This document shows positions 1-12,615 of a stretch of 64,000 nt of DNA, one piece after another. Below the pieces are notes generated by a model. It made no database searches. It saw only the letters and a list, made by a program, of their open reading frames with translations, and was not told the DNA's origin. Origin of the DNA: Corbicula japonica (lineage: Eukaryota; Mollusca; Bivalvia; Venerida; Cyrenidae); NCBI GenBank assembly GCA_038501625.1, contig JAZAYU010000053.1, positions 2,466,501 through 2,530,500 of the forward strand, written 5' to 3'. Positions within the stretch are counted from its first letter, which is position 1; every line of letters starts with the position of its first letter. Made by a program: the position numbers and the translations under genes.

Positions 1-3000
1 CAAAAGTATAAATACTTTAGACAAACATAACGAGAAAAATGATGCTGGGGAAAACTAAACCTTAACATACAAAAAAAGAAAACAAATATACTTTCCATTT
101 AAAGTTTGACTGCGCCTCTTCTTTCTGTATCTGTTGCATCTGTTATCTGAAAAACACTAAAACGAACTGAACAGTGTAAGAAATGGAAGGGAAATAAATA
201 CAAAACCTTTGCAAAAGTATAAATAAAATCAAAAACGATGCTGGGGAAAACTAAACCTTAAAAAAAAGTTAAAAGAAAACAAATTTACTTTCCATTTAAA
301 GTTTGACTGCGACTCTTTTTCTGTATCTGTTGCATCTGTTATCTGAAAAACACTTAAAAGAACTGAACAGTGTTAGAAAAGGAAATAAATACAAAACCTT
401 AGCAAAAGTATAAATAGTTTAGACAAAACATAATGAGAAAAAAGATGCTGGGGAAAACTAAACCTTAACATACAATAAAAGAAAACAAATATACTTTCCA
501 TTTAAAGTTTGACTGCACCTCTTTCTGTATCTGTTGCATCTGTTATCTGAAAACACTAAAAAGAACTAAACAGCGTTAGAAAAGGAAATAAATATAAAAC
601 CTTTGCAAAAGTATAAATACTTTATAGAAAACATAATGAGAAAAATGATGCTGGGGAAAACTAAACCTTGACATACAAAAAAAGAAACAAATATACTTTC
701 CATTTCAAGTTTGACTGCGCCTCTTCTTTCTGTATCTGTTGCATCTGTTATCTGAAAAACACTAAAACGAACTGAACAGAGTTAGACATGTTAGAAAAGG
801 AAATAAATACAAAACATTTGAAAAGTATAAATACTTTAGACAAAACATAATGAGAAAACAGATGCTGGGGAAAACTAAACCTTAACAAACAAAAATGAAA
901 AAGAAAACAAATATACTTTCCATTTAAAGTTTGACTGCGCCTCTTCTTTCCGTATCTGTTGCATCTGTGATCTGAAAAACACTTAAAAGAACTGAACAGT
1001 GTTAGAAAAGGAAATAAATACAAAACCTTAGCAAAAGTATAAATACTATAGACAAAACATAATGAGAAAAATGATGCTTGGACAAAACTAAAACTTAACA
1101 TACAAAAAAAATTAAAACAAATATACTTTCCATTTAAAGTTTGACTGCGCCTCTTCTTTCTGTATCTGTTGCATCTGTGATCTGAAAAACACTAAAAAGA
1201 ACTGAACAGTGTTAAAAAAGGAAATAAATAAAAAACCTTTGCAAAAGTATAAATACTTTAGACAAAACATGATGAGAAAACAGATGCTGGGGGAAACTAA
1301 ACCTTATCATACAAAAAAAGAAAACAAATATACTTTCCATTTAAAGTTTGACTGCGCCTCTTCTTTCTGTATCTGTTGCATCTGTTATCTGAAAAACACT
1401 AAAAAGAACTGAACAGTGTTAGAAAAGGAAGGGAAATAAATACAAAACCTTTGCAAAAGTATAATAACTTTCGAACAAAATTATAAGAAATGATGTTTGG
1501 GAAAACTAAACCTTAAAAAAACAAAAAGTTAAAAGAAAACAAATATACTTTCCATTTAAAGTTTGACTGCGCCTCTTCTTTCTGTATCTGTTGCATCTGT
1601 TATCTGAAAGACACTTAAAAAACTGAACAGTGTTAGAAAAGATAATAAATACAAAACCTTTGCAAAAGTATAAATACTTTAGACAAAACATAATGAGCAA
1701 AAGATGCTGGGGAAAACTAAACCTTAACAAACAAAAAGAAAAACAAACAAATATACTTTCCATTATAAGTTTGACTGCGCCTCTTCTTTCTGTATCTGTT
1801 GCATCTGTTATCTGAATAACACTTAAAAGAACTGAACCGTGTTAGAAGAGGAAATAAATACAAAACATTTGAAAAGTATAAATACTTTAGACAAAACATA
1901 ATGAGAAAACAGATGCTGGGGGAAACTTAACCTTAACAAACAAAAATGAAAAAGAAAACAAATATACTTTCCATTTAAAGTTTGACTGCGCCTCTTCTTT
2001 CTGTATCTGTTGCATCTGTGATCTGAAAAACACTAAAAAGAACTAAACAGTGTTAGAAAAGGAACTAAATGCAAAACCTTTGCAAAAGTATAAATACTTT
2101 AGATAAAACATAATGAGATAAAAGATGCTGGGGGAAACTAAACCTTAACATACAAAAAAAAGAAAGAAAACAAATATACTTTCCATTATAAGTTTGACTG
2201 CGCCTCTTCTTTCTGTATCGGTTGCATCTGTTATCTGAAAAACACTAAAAAGAACTGAACAGTGTTCGAAAAGGAAATAAATACAAAACCTTTACAAAAG
2301 TATAAATACTTTAGACAAAACATAATGAGAAAAAATATGCTGGGGAAAACTAAACCTTAACAAACAAAAAGAAAAAAACTTTCCATTTAAAGTTTGATTG
2401 CGCCTCTTGTTTCTGTATCTGTTGCGTCTGTTAACTGAAAAACACTAAAAAGAACTGAGCAGTGTTAGAAAAGGAAATAAATACAAAACCTTTGCAAAAG
2501 TATAAATACTTTAGACAAAACATAATGAGAAAACAGATGCTGGGGGAATCTAAACCTTAAAAAACAAACATGAAAAAGAAAACAAATATACTTTCCATTT
2601 AAAGTTTGACTGCGCCTCTTCTTTTTGTATCTGTTGCATCTGTTATCTGAAAAGCACTAAAAAGAACTGAACAGTGTTAGAAAAGGAAATAAATACAAAA
2701 CATTTGAAAAGTATAAATACTTTAGACAAAACATAATGAGAAAACAGATGCTGGGGGAAACTTAACCTTAACAAACAAAAATGAAAAAGAAAAATATACT
2801 TTCCATTTAAAGTTTGACTGCGCCTCTTCTTTCTGTATCTGTTGCATCTGTGATCTGAAAAACACTAAAAAGAACTGAACAGTGTTAGAAAAGGAACTAA
2901 ATGCAAAACCTTTGAAAAAGTATAAATACTTTAGGTAACAAATAATGAGATAAAAGATGCTGGGGGAAACTAAACCTTAACATACAAAAAAAGAAAGAAA

Positions 3001-6000
3001 ACAAATATACTTTCCATTATAAGTTTGACTGCGCCTCTTCTTTCTGTATCTGTTGCATCTGTTATCTGAAAAACACTAAAAAGAACTGAACAGTGTTCGA
3101 AAAGGAAATATATACAAAACCTTTACAAAAGTATAAAAACTTTAGACAAAACATAATGAGAAAACAGATGCTGGGGGAAACTTAACCTTAACAAACAAAA
3201 ATGAAAAAGAAAACAAATATACTTTCCATTTAAAGTTTGACTGCGCCTCTTCTTTCTGTATCTGTTGCATCTGTGATCTGAAAAACACTAAAAAGAACTG
3301 AACAGTGTTAGAAAAGGAACTAAATGCAAAACCTTTGCAAAAGTATAAATACTTTAGGTAACACATAATGAGAAAAAAGATGCTGGGGGAAACTAAACCT
3401 TAACATACAAAAAAAAAGAAAGAAAACAAATATACTTTCCATTATAAGTTTGACTGCGCCTCTTCTTTCTGTATCTGTTGCATCTGTTATCTGAAAAACA
3501 CTAAAAAGAACTGAGCAGTGTTAGAAAAGGAAATAAATACAAAACCTTTGCAAAAGCATAAATACTTTAGACAAAACATAATGAGAAAACAGATGCTGGG
3601 GGAATCTAAACCTTAACAAACAAACATGAAAAAGAAAACAAATATACTTTCCATTTAAAGTTAGACTGCGCCTCTTCTTTCTGTATCTGTTGCATCTGTG
3701 ATCTGAAAAACACTAAAAAGAACTGAACAGTGTTAGAAAAGGAACTAAATGCAAAACCTTTGCAAAAGTATAAATACTTAAGGTAACACATAATGAGAAA
3801 AAAGATGCTGGGGGAAACTAAACCTTAACATACAAAAAAAAAGAAAGAAAACAAATATACTTTCCATTATAAGTTTGACTGCGCCTCTTCTTTCTGTATC
3901 TGTTGCATCTGTTATCTGAAAAACACTTAAAAGAACTGAGCAGTGTTAGAAAAGGAATTAAATACAAAACCTTTGCAAAAGTATAAATACTTTAGAAAAA
4001 ACATAATGAGAAAACAGATGCTGGGGGAATCTAAACCTTAACAAACAAACATGAAAAAGAAAACAAATATACTTTCCATTTAAAGTTTGACTGCGCCCTC
4101 TTCTTTCTGTATCTGTTGCATCTGTTATCTGAAAAACACTAAAAAGAACTGAACAGTGTTAGATAAGGAACTAAATGCAAAACCTTTTGAAAAGTATTAA
4201 TATGCATCTTCTATAAATACTATAGACAAAACATAATGAGAAAAATGATGCTGGGACAAAACTAAACCTTAACATACAAAAAAAATTAAAACAAATATAC
4301 TTTCCATTTAAAGTTTGACTGCGCCTCTTCTTTCTGTACCTGTTGCATCTGTGATCTGAAAAACACTAAAAAGAACTGAACAGTGTTAAAAAAGGAAATA
4401 AATAAAAAAACCTTTGCAAAAGTATAAATACTTTAGACAAAACATAATAAGCAAAAGATGCTGGGGAAAACTAAACCTTAACAAACAAAAAGAAAAACAA
4501 ACAAATATACTTTCCATCTGAAGTTTGACTGCGCCTCTTCTTTCTGTATCTGTTGCATCTGTGATCTGAATAACACTTAAAAGAACTGAACCGTGTTAGA
4601 AAAGGAAATAAATAGAAAACATTTGAAAAGTATAAATACTTTAGACAAAACATAATGAGAAAACAGATGCTGGGGGAAACTTAACCTTAACAAACAAAAA
4701 TGAAAAAGAAAACAAATATACTTTCCATTTAAAGTTTGACTGCGCCTCTTCTTTCTGTATCTGTTGCATCTGTGATCTGAAAAACACTAAAAAGAACTGA
4801 ACAGTGTTAGAAAAGGAACTAAATGCAAAACCTTTGCAAAAGTATAAATACTTAAGGTAACACATAATGAGATAAACAGATGCTGGGGGAAACTAAAACT
4901 TAACATACAAAAAAAAGTTAAAACAAATATACTTTCCTTTATAAGTTTGACTGCGACTCTTCTTTCTGTATCTGTTGCATCTGTTATCTGAAAAACACTA
5001 AAAAGAACTGAACAGTGTTCGAAAAGGAAATAAATACAAAACCTTTACAAAAGTATAAATACTTTAGACAAAACATAATGAGAAAAAAGATGCTGGGGAA
5101 AACTAAACCGTAACAAACAAAAAGAAAAAAAACACTTTCCATTTAAAGTTTGATTGCGCGTCTTGTTTCTGTATCTGTTGCATCTGTGATCTGAAAAACA
5201 CTAAAAAGAACTGAACAGTGTTAGAAAAGGAACTAAATGCAAAACCTTTGAAAAAGTATAAATACTTTAGGTAACAAATAATGAGATAAAAGATGCTGGG
5301 GGAAACTAAACCTTAACATACAAAAAAAGAAAGAAAACAAATATACTTTCCATTATAAGTTTGACTGCGCCTCTTCTTTCTGTATCTGTTGCATCTGTTA
5401 TCTGAAAAACACTAAAAAGAACTGAACAGTGTTCGAAAAGGAAATATATACAAAACCTTTACAAAAGTATAAAAACTTTAGACAAAACATAATGAGAAAA
5501 CAGATGCTGGGGGAAACTTAACCTTAACAAACAAAAATGAAAAAGAAAACAAATATACTTTCCATTTAAAGTTTGACTGCGCCTCTTCTTTCTGTATCTG
5601 TTGCATCTGTGATCTGAAAAACACTAAAAAGAACTGAACAGTGTTAGAAAAGGAACTAAATGCAAAACCTTTGCAAAAGTATAAATACTTTAGGTAACAC
5701 ATAATGAGAAAAAAGATGCTGGGGGAAACTAAACCTTAACATACAAAAAAAAGAGAAAGAAAACAAATATACTTTCCATTATAAGTTTGACTGCGCCTCT
5801 TCTTTCTGTATCTGTTGCATCTGTTATCTGAAAAACACTAAAAAGAACTGAGCAGTGTTAGAAAAGGAAATAAATACAAAACCTTTGCAAAAGCATAAAT
5901 ACTTTAGACAAAACATAATGAGAAAACAGATGCTGGGGGAATCTAAACCTTAACAAACAAACATGAAAAAGAAAACAAATATACTTTCCATTTAAAGTTA

Positions 6001-8010
6001 GACTGCGCCTCTTCTTTCTGTATCTGTTGCATCTGTGATCTGAAAAACACTAAAAAGAACTGAACAGTGTTAGAAAAGGAACTAAATGCAAAACCTTTGC
6101 AAAAGTATAAATACTTAAGGTAACACATAATGAGAAAAAAGATGCTGGGGGAAACTAAACCTTAACATACAAAAAAAAGAAAGAAAACAAATATACTTTC
6201 CATTATAAGTTTGACTGCGCCTCTTCTTTCTGTATCTGTTGCGTCTGTTATCTGAAAAACACTTAAAAGAACTGAGCAGTGTTAGAAAAGGAATTAAATA
6301 CAAAACCTTTGCAAAAGTATAAATACTTTAGAAAAAACATAATGAGAAAACAGATGCTGGGGGAATCTAAACCTTAACAAACAAACATGAAAAAGAAAAC
6401 AAATATACTTTCCATTTAAAGTTTGACTGCGCCCTCTTCTTTCTGTATCTGTTGCATCTGTTATCTGAAAAACACTAAAAAGAACTGAACAGTGTTAGAT
6501 AAGGAACTAAATGCAAAACCTTTTGAAAAGTATTAATATGCCTCTTCTATAAATACTATAGACAAAACATAATGAGAAAAATGATGCTGGGACAAAACTA
6601 AACCTTAACAAACAAAAATGAAAAAGAAAACAAATATACTTTCCATTTAAAGTTTGACTGCGCCTCTTCTTTCTGTATCTGTTGCATCTGTGATCTGAAA
6701 AACACTAAAAAGAACTGAACAGTGTTAGAAAAGGAACTAAATGCAAAACCTTTGCAAAAGTATAAATACTTAAGGTAACACATAATGAGATAAACAGATG
6801 CTGGGGGAAACTAAAACTTAACATACAAAAAAAAGTTAAAACAAATATACTTTCCTTTATAAGTTTGACTGCGACTCTTCTTTCTGTATCTGTTGCATCT
6901 GTTATCTGAAAAACACTAAAAAGAACTGAACAGTGTTCGAAAAGGAAATAAATACAAAACCTTTACAAAAGTATAAATACTTTAGACAAAACATAATGAG
7001 AAAAAAGATGCTGGGGAAAACTAAACCGTAACAAACAAAAAGAAAAAAAAAACTTTCCATTTAAAGTTTGATTGCGCGTCTTGTTTCTGTATCTGTTGCA
7101 TCTGTTATCTGAAAAACACTAAAAAGAACTGAGCAGTGTTAGAAAAGGAAATAAATGCAAAACCATTGCAAAAGTATAAATACTTTAGACAAAACATAAT
7201 GAGAAAACAGATGCTGGGGGAATCGAAACCTTATCAAACATGAAAAAGAAAACAAATATACTTTCCATTTAAAGTTTGACTGCGCCTCTTCTTTCTGTAT
7301 CTGAAAAACACTAAAAAGAACTGAACAGTGTTAGAAAAGGATCTAAATGCAAAACCTTTGGAAAAGTATAAATATGCCATTTCTATAAATACTTTAGACA
7401 AAACATAATGAGAAAAATGATGCTGGGACAAAACTAAACCTTCACATACAAAAAAAAACAACAAAACAAATATACTTTCCATTTAAAGTTTGACTGCGCC
7501 TCTTCTTTATGTACCTGTTGCATCTGTGATCTGAAAAAAACACTAAAAAGAACTGAACAGTGTTAGAAAAGGAAATAAATACAAAACCTTTACAAAAGTA
7601 TAAATACTTTAGACAAAACCTAATGAGAAAACAGATGCTGGGGGAAACTAAACCTTAACAAACAAAAAGGAAAAAGAAAACAAATATACTTTCCATTTAA
7701 AGTTTGACTGCGCCTCTTCTTCTTGTGTCTGTTTCATCTGTTTGTTTCATCTGTTATCTGAAAAACACTAAAAAGAACTGAACAGTGTTAGAAATGGAAA
7801 TAAATACAAAACCTTTGCAAAAGTATAAATACTTTAGACAAAGCATAATGAGATAAAATGATGATGGGGAAATCTAAACCTTAACAAACAAAAAGAAAAA
7901 AAGAAAACAAATATACTTCCATTTAAATTTTGAATGCGCCTCTTCTTTCTGTATCTGTTGCATCTGTTATCTGAAAAACACTTAAAGAACTGAACAGTTT
8001 TATGAAATGA
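1..8010. repeat. Tandem satellite array, ~207-bp unit, with higher-order repeats
   Basis: About 38 head-to-tail copies of an AT-rich unit. The landmark GATGCTGGGG falls at 41, 237, 444, 647, 861, 1073 and 1283, giving spacings of 196-214 bp. Each unit also carries TTTCCATTTAAAGTTTGACT, a CT-rich segment ending CTGTATCTGTTGCATCTGT, and GAACTGAACAGTGTTAGAAA. Units are not equally related: the stretch around 2900-4250 recurs almost unchanged about 2336 bp downstream (5240-6590), including shared rare variants such as the AAGTATTAATATGC junction at 4193 and 6529. This is a higher-order repeat made by duplication of multi-unit blocks. Open frames on the minus strand repeat from unit to unit and are by-products of the array, not genes. 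The array continues beyond the left edge. Confidence 0.95.
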
Positions 8011-8091
8011 AAAAAAAACAGCCATGCAAAAAAAAAATAAAAAAATTAAGAACACTTGTTGGCAGAAAGATTCTTGGAGGACAAAGCTTAA

Positions 8092-8886
8092 GGTGGTATC
8101 ATTTGTCACAATATAGTTAAAGTTGAGGGGAGTGTGGTTTTGTATTTTCATTAAATTCCATGTTATTTAATTATTATAAATCATCTTATTTCTTCAGATA
8201 TCATTTATAGGGCATATAAACGATACAGGTCAATCAGGAATTATAACAAATAGAAATATGAAACAATTTCTCACACTGAGAGAAGCCTTATTGCTATAGA
8301 AATATGAAACAATTTCTTATACTGAGTGTAGCCATATTTCCGGGAGTCCAAACTTGCAAATTATCCACTATAGTATTAAACTACAGTCACAGGAAGGTTG
8401 TCTATATAAAGGTTAACAACGTTGGCTAGAATTTAGTTCAATAAACATTACTAGAACAATAGCAAAACATGTTTCTCCTAGTGACTACAAAAGGAAAATT
8501 TGTCATTCATGTTTGCATTGTTTGTAGTCACTAGGACAAACATGTTTTGTTATTGTTCTAGTGAAGTTTTTTTTACCTAAATTCTAAGACATTGTTAACC
8601 TTGATAAAGACAACCTTCTTGTGACTGTAGTTTAATACTATAGTGGATACTTTGGAAGTTTGGTCTCCCGGAAATATGGCTACACTCAGTGTAAGAAATT
8701 GTTTCATATTTCTATTTTTTATAATTCCTGATTGACCTGTAACATTTATATGCCCTATAAATGATATCTGAAGTAATACGAAGATTTATAATTATTTAAT
8801 AACATCAAGTTTTTTGAAAATAGGAAACCACAATCCCCCCCCCCCCCCCCCCCAACTTTAACTATATTGTGACAAATGATACCACC
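8092..8886. mobile_element. TTAA-flanked fold-back element (non-autonomous DNA transposon)
   Basis: A 795-bp imperfect palindrome centred near 8490. The left end GGTGGTATCATTTGTCACAA is mirrored at the right end, and the arms match for most of their length, including the GAAATATGGCTACACTCAGT and ACTGTAGTTTAATACTATAG segments. It is flanked by TTAA at 8088-8091 and 8887-8890, the target duplication used by piggyBac-type transposases. No transposase frame is present. A run of 18 C sits in the right arm near 8836. Confidence 0.8.
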
Positions 8887-8913
8887 TTAATAAACATTTT
8901 TCATTTTCTAATT

Positions 8914-9770
8914 GTCAAAACGTGACCAAAACTAACTGGAAGTGTTGTCTGCCAGCTTTCACTAGGAACTACTGTCGCGGTTGATTTTCCTTTCCCGCAC
9001 AGTGAAAACCTGGCAACAACTCAAATCGAATGGCCTTTCTGACCAATAGAATTTAACTTCTCTTCGTCACATGATTACAAGTGATCAAACTTCTAATTCT
9101 TTACATAAAATTCTATAAAAACGAATAAAATTAAAAAAAATATTGAATACAAAGGAGCCCGACGACTAAAACTTGGCTTACGCTACATTTGAAGCATTTG
9201 ATAAAAAGGAATCAGACACCTGTTGTCATTCATTTTCAAAATAATTTATTTCTCAATCGGCTTTAAAAAGTCATGAAATTGACAGTTGCACAATAATTTT
9301 CTTACCTGGACCCTCCTGGGCTGCAAGAAACCAGGCGTAACCGACTATTCACGTTTATCTCGTGCATCCTTTGTTAACGTGACAAACACCAACCGCTTTT
9401 TAAGAAACCATTAGCCACACACTCTTCAGCTCTCCTGCTGCTGTGCTGTGATAACTTGACATCCATAAATCCAAATCCACATAAATACAACAAAGACTGA
9501 AATCGTCAAAAGGTGACCAAAACTAACTGGAAAAATGTTATCTACAAGCTTTCACAACGAACTACTTTCGCGGACTGATTTTCCTTTCCCGCACAGTGAA
9601 AACCTGTCAACAAGTGATCATCTGATCATATGACCTTTCCAACCAATAGGATTTAATTACTCTACATCACATGATCATATATAAAATTCTATAAAAAGAA
9701 TAAAAATAAAATTTTGATTGGCTACATATGGGACGCCTTAGACTGTAAAATTTGGCTTCGATACATTTAA
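8914..9770. repeat. Direct duplication, ~300 bp, offset 591 bp
   Basis: The segment from 8914 (GTCAAAACGTGACC) to about 9236 is repeated from 9505 (GTCAAAAGGTGACC), with shared TTTTCCTTTCCCGCACAGTG and related flanks. The second copy is interrupted at 9770 by the fold-back element and resumes after 10480 with the CATTTGCTAAAAAGGAATC segment. The first copy therefore shows what the empty insertion site looked like. Confidence 0.8.
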
Positions 9771-10475
9771 GGTATCGCAAACATTGCAAATGGCGAAAAC
9801 AGGCTAAAATTTCAAAAAATGAATTTTGGGGGAAATACTTATTGCCACCTAGCTTTTAGTTATTAAATGTATTTAGCTATGGATGTAGTAAATGTTTGCA
9901 AGCTCAATTTAGTCTAATTCATGTTCTAATTACCAAGCACATACTAAAACAAAAGAAAAACCATTTGCATGAGAACTCTGAAATTCATGAACAATATACC
10001 AAAGCAACTCATACCTGAAATAAGTATATGCTGGTCTACAATGTTTAGTGCCATTTCGTCAAAATAATGTTAGGGTTTTCAAGAAATTCAAGGAAATCTT
10101 ACTTCCTGGTTCAAAGTGAAAGTAGAAAGTGAAAGTAGGAAGTAAGTTTTCATTGTATTTCTTGATAACCCTAACATTATTTTGACGGATTGGCACTAAA
10201 CATTGTAGACCAGCATATACTTATTTCAGGTATGAGTTGCTTTGGTATATTGTTCATGAATTTCAGAGTTCTCATGCAAATGGTTTTTCTTTTGTTTTAG
10301 TATATGCTTGGTAATTAGAACATGAATTAGACTAAATTGAGCTTGCAAACATTTACTACATCCATAGCTAAATACATTTATTTACTAAAATCTAGGTGGC
10401 AATAAGTATTTTTCCCCCAAAATTCATTTTTTGAAATTTTAGCCTGTTTTCGCCATTTGCAATGTTTGCGACCTC
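9771..10475. mobile_element. Second TTAA-flanked fold-back element
   Basis: A 705-bp palindrome centred near 10123. The left arm begins GGTATCGCAAACATTGCAAA and the right arm ends in its near complement, GCAATGTTTGCGACCTC. TTAA lies on both sides, at 9767-9770 and 10476-10479. The uninterrupted relative of the target at about 9185-9200 reads ACATTTGAAGCATTTG, which supports insertion with a 4-bp duplication. No coding capacity is seen. Confidence 0.85.
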
Positions 10476-11389
10476 TTAAAGCATTTGCTAAAAAGGAATC
10501 TGACACCTGTTGTCCTATAATTCAAAATAGTTCACTCGCAAATTCTATTTTGCTGACGTAAACATGCTTCCACGGGCGGAGTTATACACAATCTTTGAAG
10601 GAGTTTTTCTTAGAAAGTTGAGTTATTTTCAAAATTAAAGAAATATCGTTTCATACAAACACTATATTTATGTTGCATAAATTGTAAAAAGCACATAGCT
10701 CAAAAGATCAACACAAATGAATTTGACAGCTAAACACATCCTTTCACAAAACTGAAGATCAACTTCAATACGTTATTATGCACCCCCCCCCCCCCCCTTT
10801 CGAAGAAGCGGGGGTATATTGCTTTGCCCATGTCGGTATGTCGGTCGGTCCGTCGGTCGGTCGATCTTGCAAACATTTACTACATCCATAGCTAAATACA
10901 TTTATTTACTAAAATCTAGGTGGCAATAAGTATTTTTCCCCCAAAATTCATTTTTTGAAATTTTAGCCTGTTTTCGCCATTTGCAATGTTTGCGACCTCT
11001 TAAAGCATTTGCTAAAAAGGAATCTGACACCTGTTGTCCTATAATTCAAAATAGTTCACTCGCAAATTCTATTTTGCTGACGTAAACATGCTTCCACGGG
11101 CGGAGTTATACACAATCTTTGAAGGAGTTTTTCTTAGAAAGTTGAGTTATTTTCAAAATTAAAGAAATATCGTTTCATACAAACACTATATTTATGTTGC
11201 ATAAATTGTAAAAAGCACATAGCTCAAAAGATCAACACAAATGAATTTGACAGCTAAACACATCCTTTCACAAAACCGAAGATCAACTTCAATACGTTAT
11301 TATGCACCCCCCACCCCTTTCGAAGAAGCGGGGGTATATTGCTTTGCCCATGTCGGTATGTCGGTCGGTCCGTCGGTCGGTCGATCAGT
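10342..11389. repeat. Recent 524-bp tandem duplication
   Basis: Positions 10342-10865 are repeated at 10866-11389 with only a few differences, mostly in the C-run (near 10782 and 11307). The unit starts inside the right arm of the preceding fold-back element, includes its TTAA end, and finishes in the GTCGGTCGGTCCGTCGGTCG stretch. The duplication therefore post-dates both insertions. Confidence 0.9.
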
Positions 11390-11870
11390 CTGTCGGTCGT
11401 TCGATCGCTTGTTCGGTCCGTAGACCACATCTTATTCGATTAATGGCTAGACATCGCTTTGACATACAGTCTTCATATTTGGTTTGGAGGTTGGTCATGA
11501 TAAGAAGAAGCCACCAATTTTTTATAGGTCAGTAGGTCAAATGTCAAGGTCACAGTGGCCTTGAATACAAAACGTTTTCCAACGAATAACTAGATAACGC
11601 TTTGACCTATAGTCTTCATATATGGTATGAAAGTTGGTCAAGACCAGTGGAAGACACCCATTGATTTATAGGTCAAAGGCCAAGGTCACAGAGACTTTCA
11701 ACACAATAACATTGTCCGATCAATAACTGCACAATGCTTTCAACTATGGCCCTCAAATTTACTAGGCAGGTTTTTCATCACCAGTAGATGACGCCTGCTG
11801 ATTTTAGGTCAGTAGTTTAAAGGTCCAGGTCACAGCGTCACAATATATATTTCAATTTGAATTTTTTAAA
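11307..11870 (+). repeat. GCGGGGGTATATTG-type bivalve repeat, truncated
   Basis: It begins with a C-run followed by TTTCGAAGAAGCGGGGGTAT, then a GTCGGTCGGTC stretch and three diverged units of about 130 bp, each with a TAGGTCA...AAGGTCACAG core. It is related to the longer element at 28769-30900. No protein is encoded; frames through the GTCGGT stretch are low-complexity. Confidence 0.7.
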
Positions 11871-12115
11871 AACCCTTTCCTCGATAGATACACCCTTATT
11901 GCATGGGTAACAGTTGAGAGAGTTTAGAAAATTTTAACATTCGTGCCGTCTGATCAGGATCTAAACTGTTCGCTTTTGATTTGTTAGATTATTTCTGCCC
12001 AAAATGCGACCAGTGCAGATCCAGATCAGACGGCACGGATATGCCGGCCGATCTAGATCTACACTGGTCGCACATGCGTAAAAGTGCGTGTACATGGAGG
12101 AAAGGGTTTGTTCAG
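11870..12115. repeat. Dispersed AGTGTAGATCCAGATCAG repeat copy
   Basis: About 245 bp with self-complementary ends (AACCCTTTCCTCGATAGATA and the reverse of GTACATGGAGGAAAGGGTTT). Internal CAGATCCAGATCAGACGGCA and GATCTAGATCTACACTGGTC can pair. It belongs to a family with at least eight further copies in this window, near 20190, 20520, 37555, 43890, 44462, 45830, 46275 and 46925. Confidence 0.7.
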
Positions 12116-12219
12116 TTGATTCATCATTCAGTGACTTAAAACAAAGCACTTTCATTGATAGTCATATCCCCATTACATCATTACAAAGATCTATATTAGA
12201 CATATTTATATGTCTTGGT

Positions 12220-12615
12220 AGACGAACTCTTTCGCGTGACAAGTCGCTCGGGGACCAGTCTACGACAACGCCGTGCGATCTCTGTGCAAGCGCCACCGAT
12301 TACCACAGCGTTCGCACTGCGACCTCTTTGCGCGCCCGCGGAGCTCTTGCGGCGTTGTAGGAGACCTTACTGCGCTGCTACGGCGACCTTACGGCGATCC
12401 CACTGCGCTCGTATCAGAACGCCGAGCGACGGCGTTTATTTTATGCATGCTCAAAGTGAGTGCCGTGCCTATGCGTTCTATGCGATCCCTATGCGTTTAC
12501 TGGCGATGCCACTGCGTTGTTGCGGCGATGCTTGCGATCGTACTGCGCGCACCTCGGCGTTCTTGAACGCCGTGGGAATGCCGTGAGAACGCGACCCTGG
12601 TGTGACAGGGGTTTA
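12220..12615. other. CpG-rich patch with degenerate short repeats
   Basis: A sharply GC-rich, CpG-dense stretch in an otherwise AT-rich window. It repeats short GCG-containing phrases (ACTGCG, GGCGATC, GCGTTC, ACGGCGA) at irregular 10-20 base spacing. Several frames are open simply because stop codons are rare in such composition. There is no recognisable protein and no splice-site logic, so it is described here as composition only. Confidence 0.6.

Noticed and set aside
1..8010. CRISPR-like array
   Set aside because: There are no unique spacers between short repeats; whole 207-bp units repeat, and the genome is clearly animal.
748..8151. Repeated 60-117-codon minus-strand frames (MCYLKYLYF..., MFCLKYLYF...)
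   Set aside because: They recur with the 207-bp satellite and its higher-order duplications, are Phe/Tyr/Lys-rich, and drift with the repeat; by-products of the array.
11241..11535. Frames with SVGRSVCRSV repeats (also at 28713-29014)
   Set aside because: They encode the GTCGGTCGGTC simple repeat at the start of GCGGGGG elements.
12088..12586. Three overlapping plus-strand frames of 90-123 codons
   Set aside because: All three frames are open together only because the patch is CpG-rich and poor in stop codons; no protein features.
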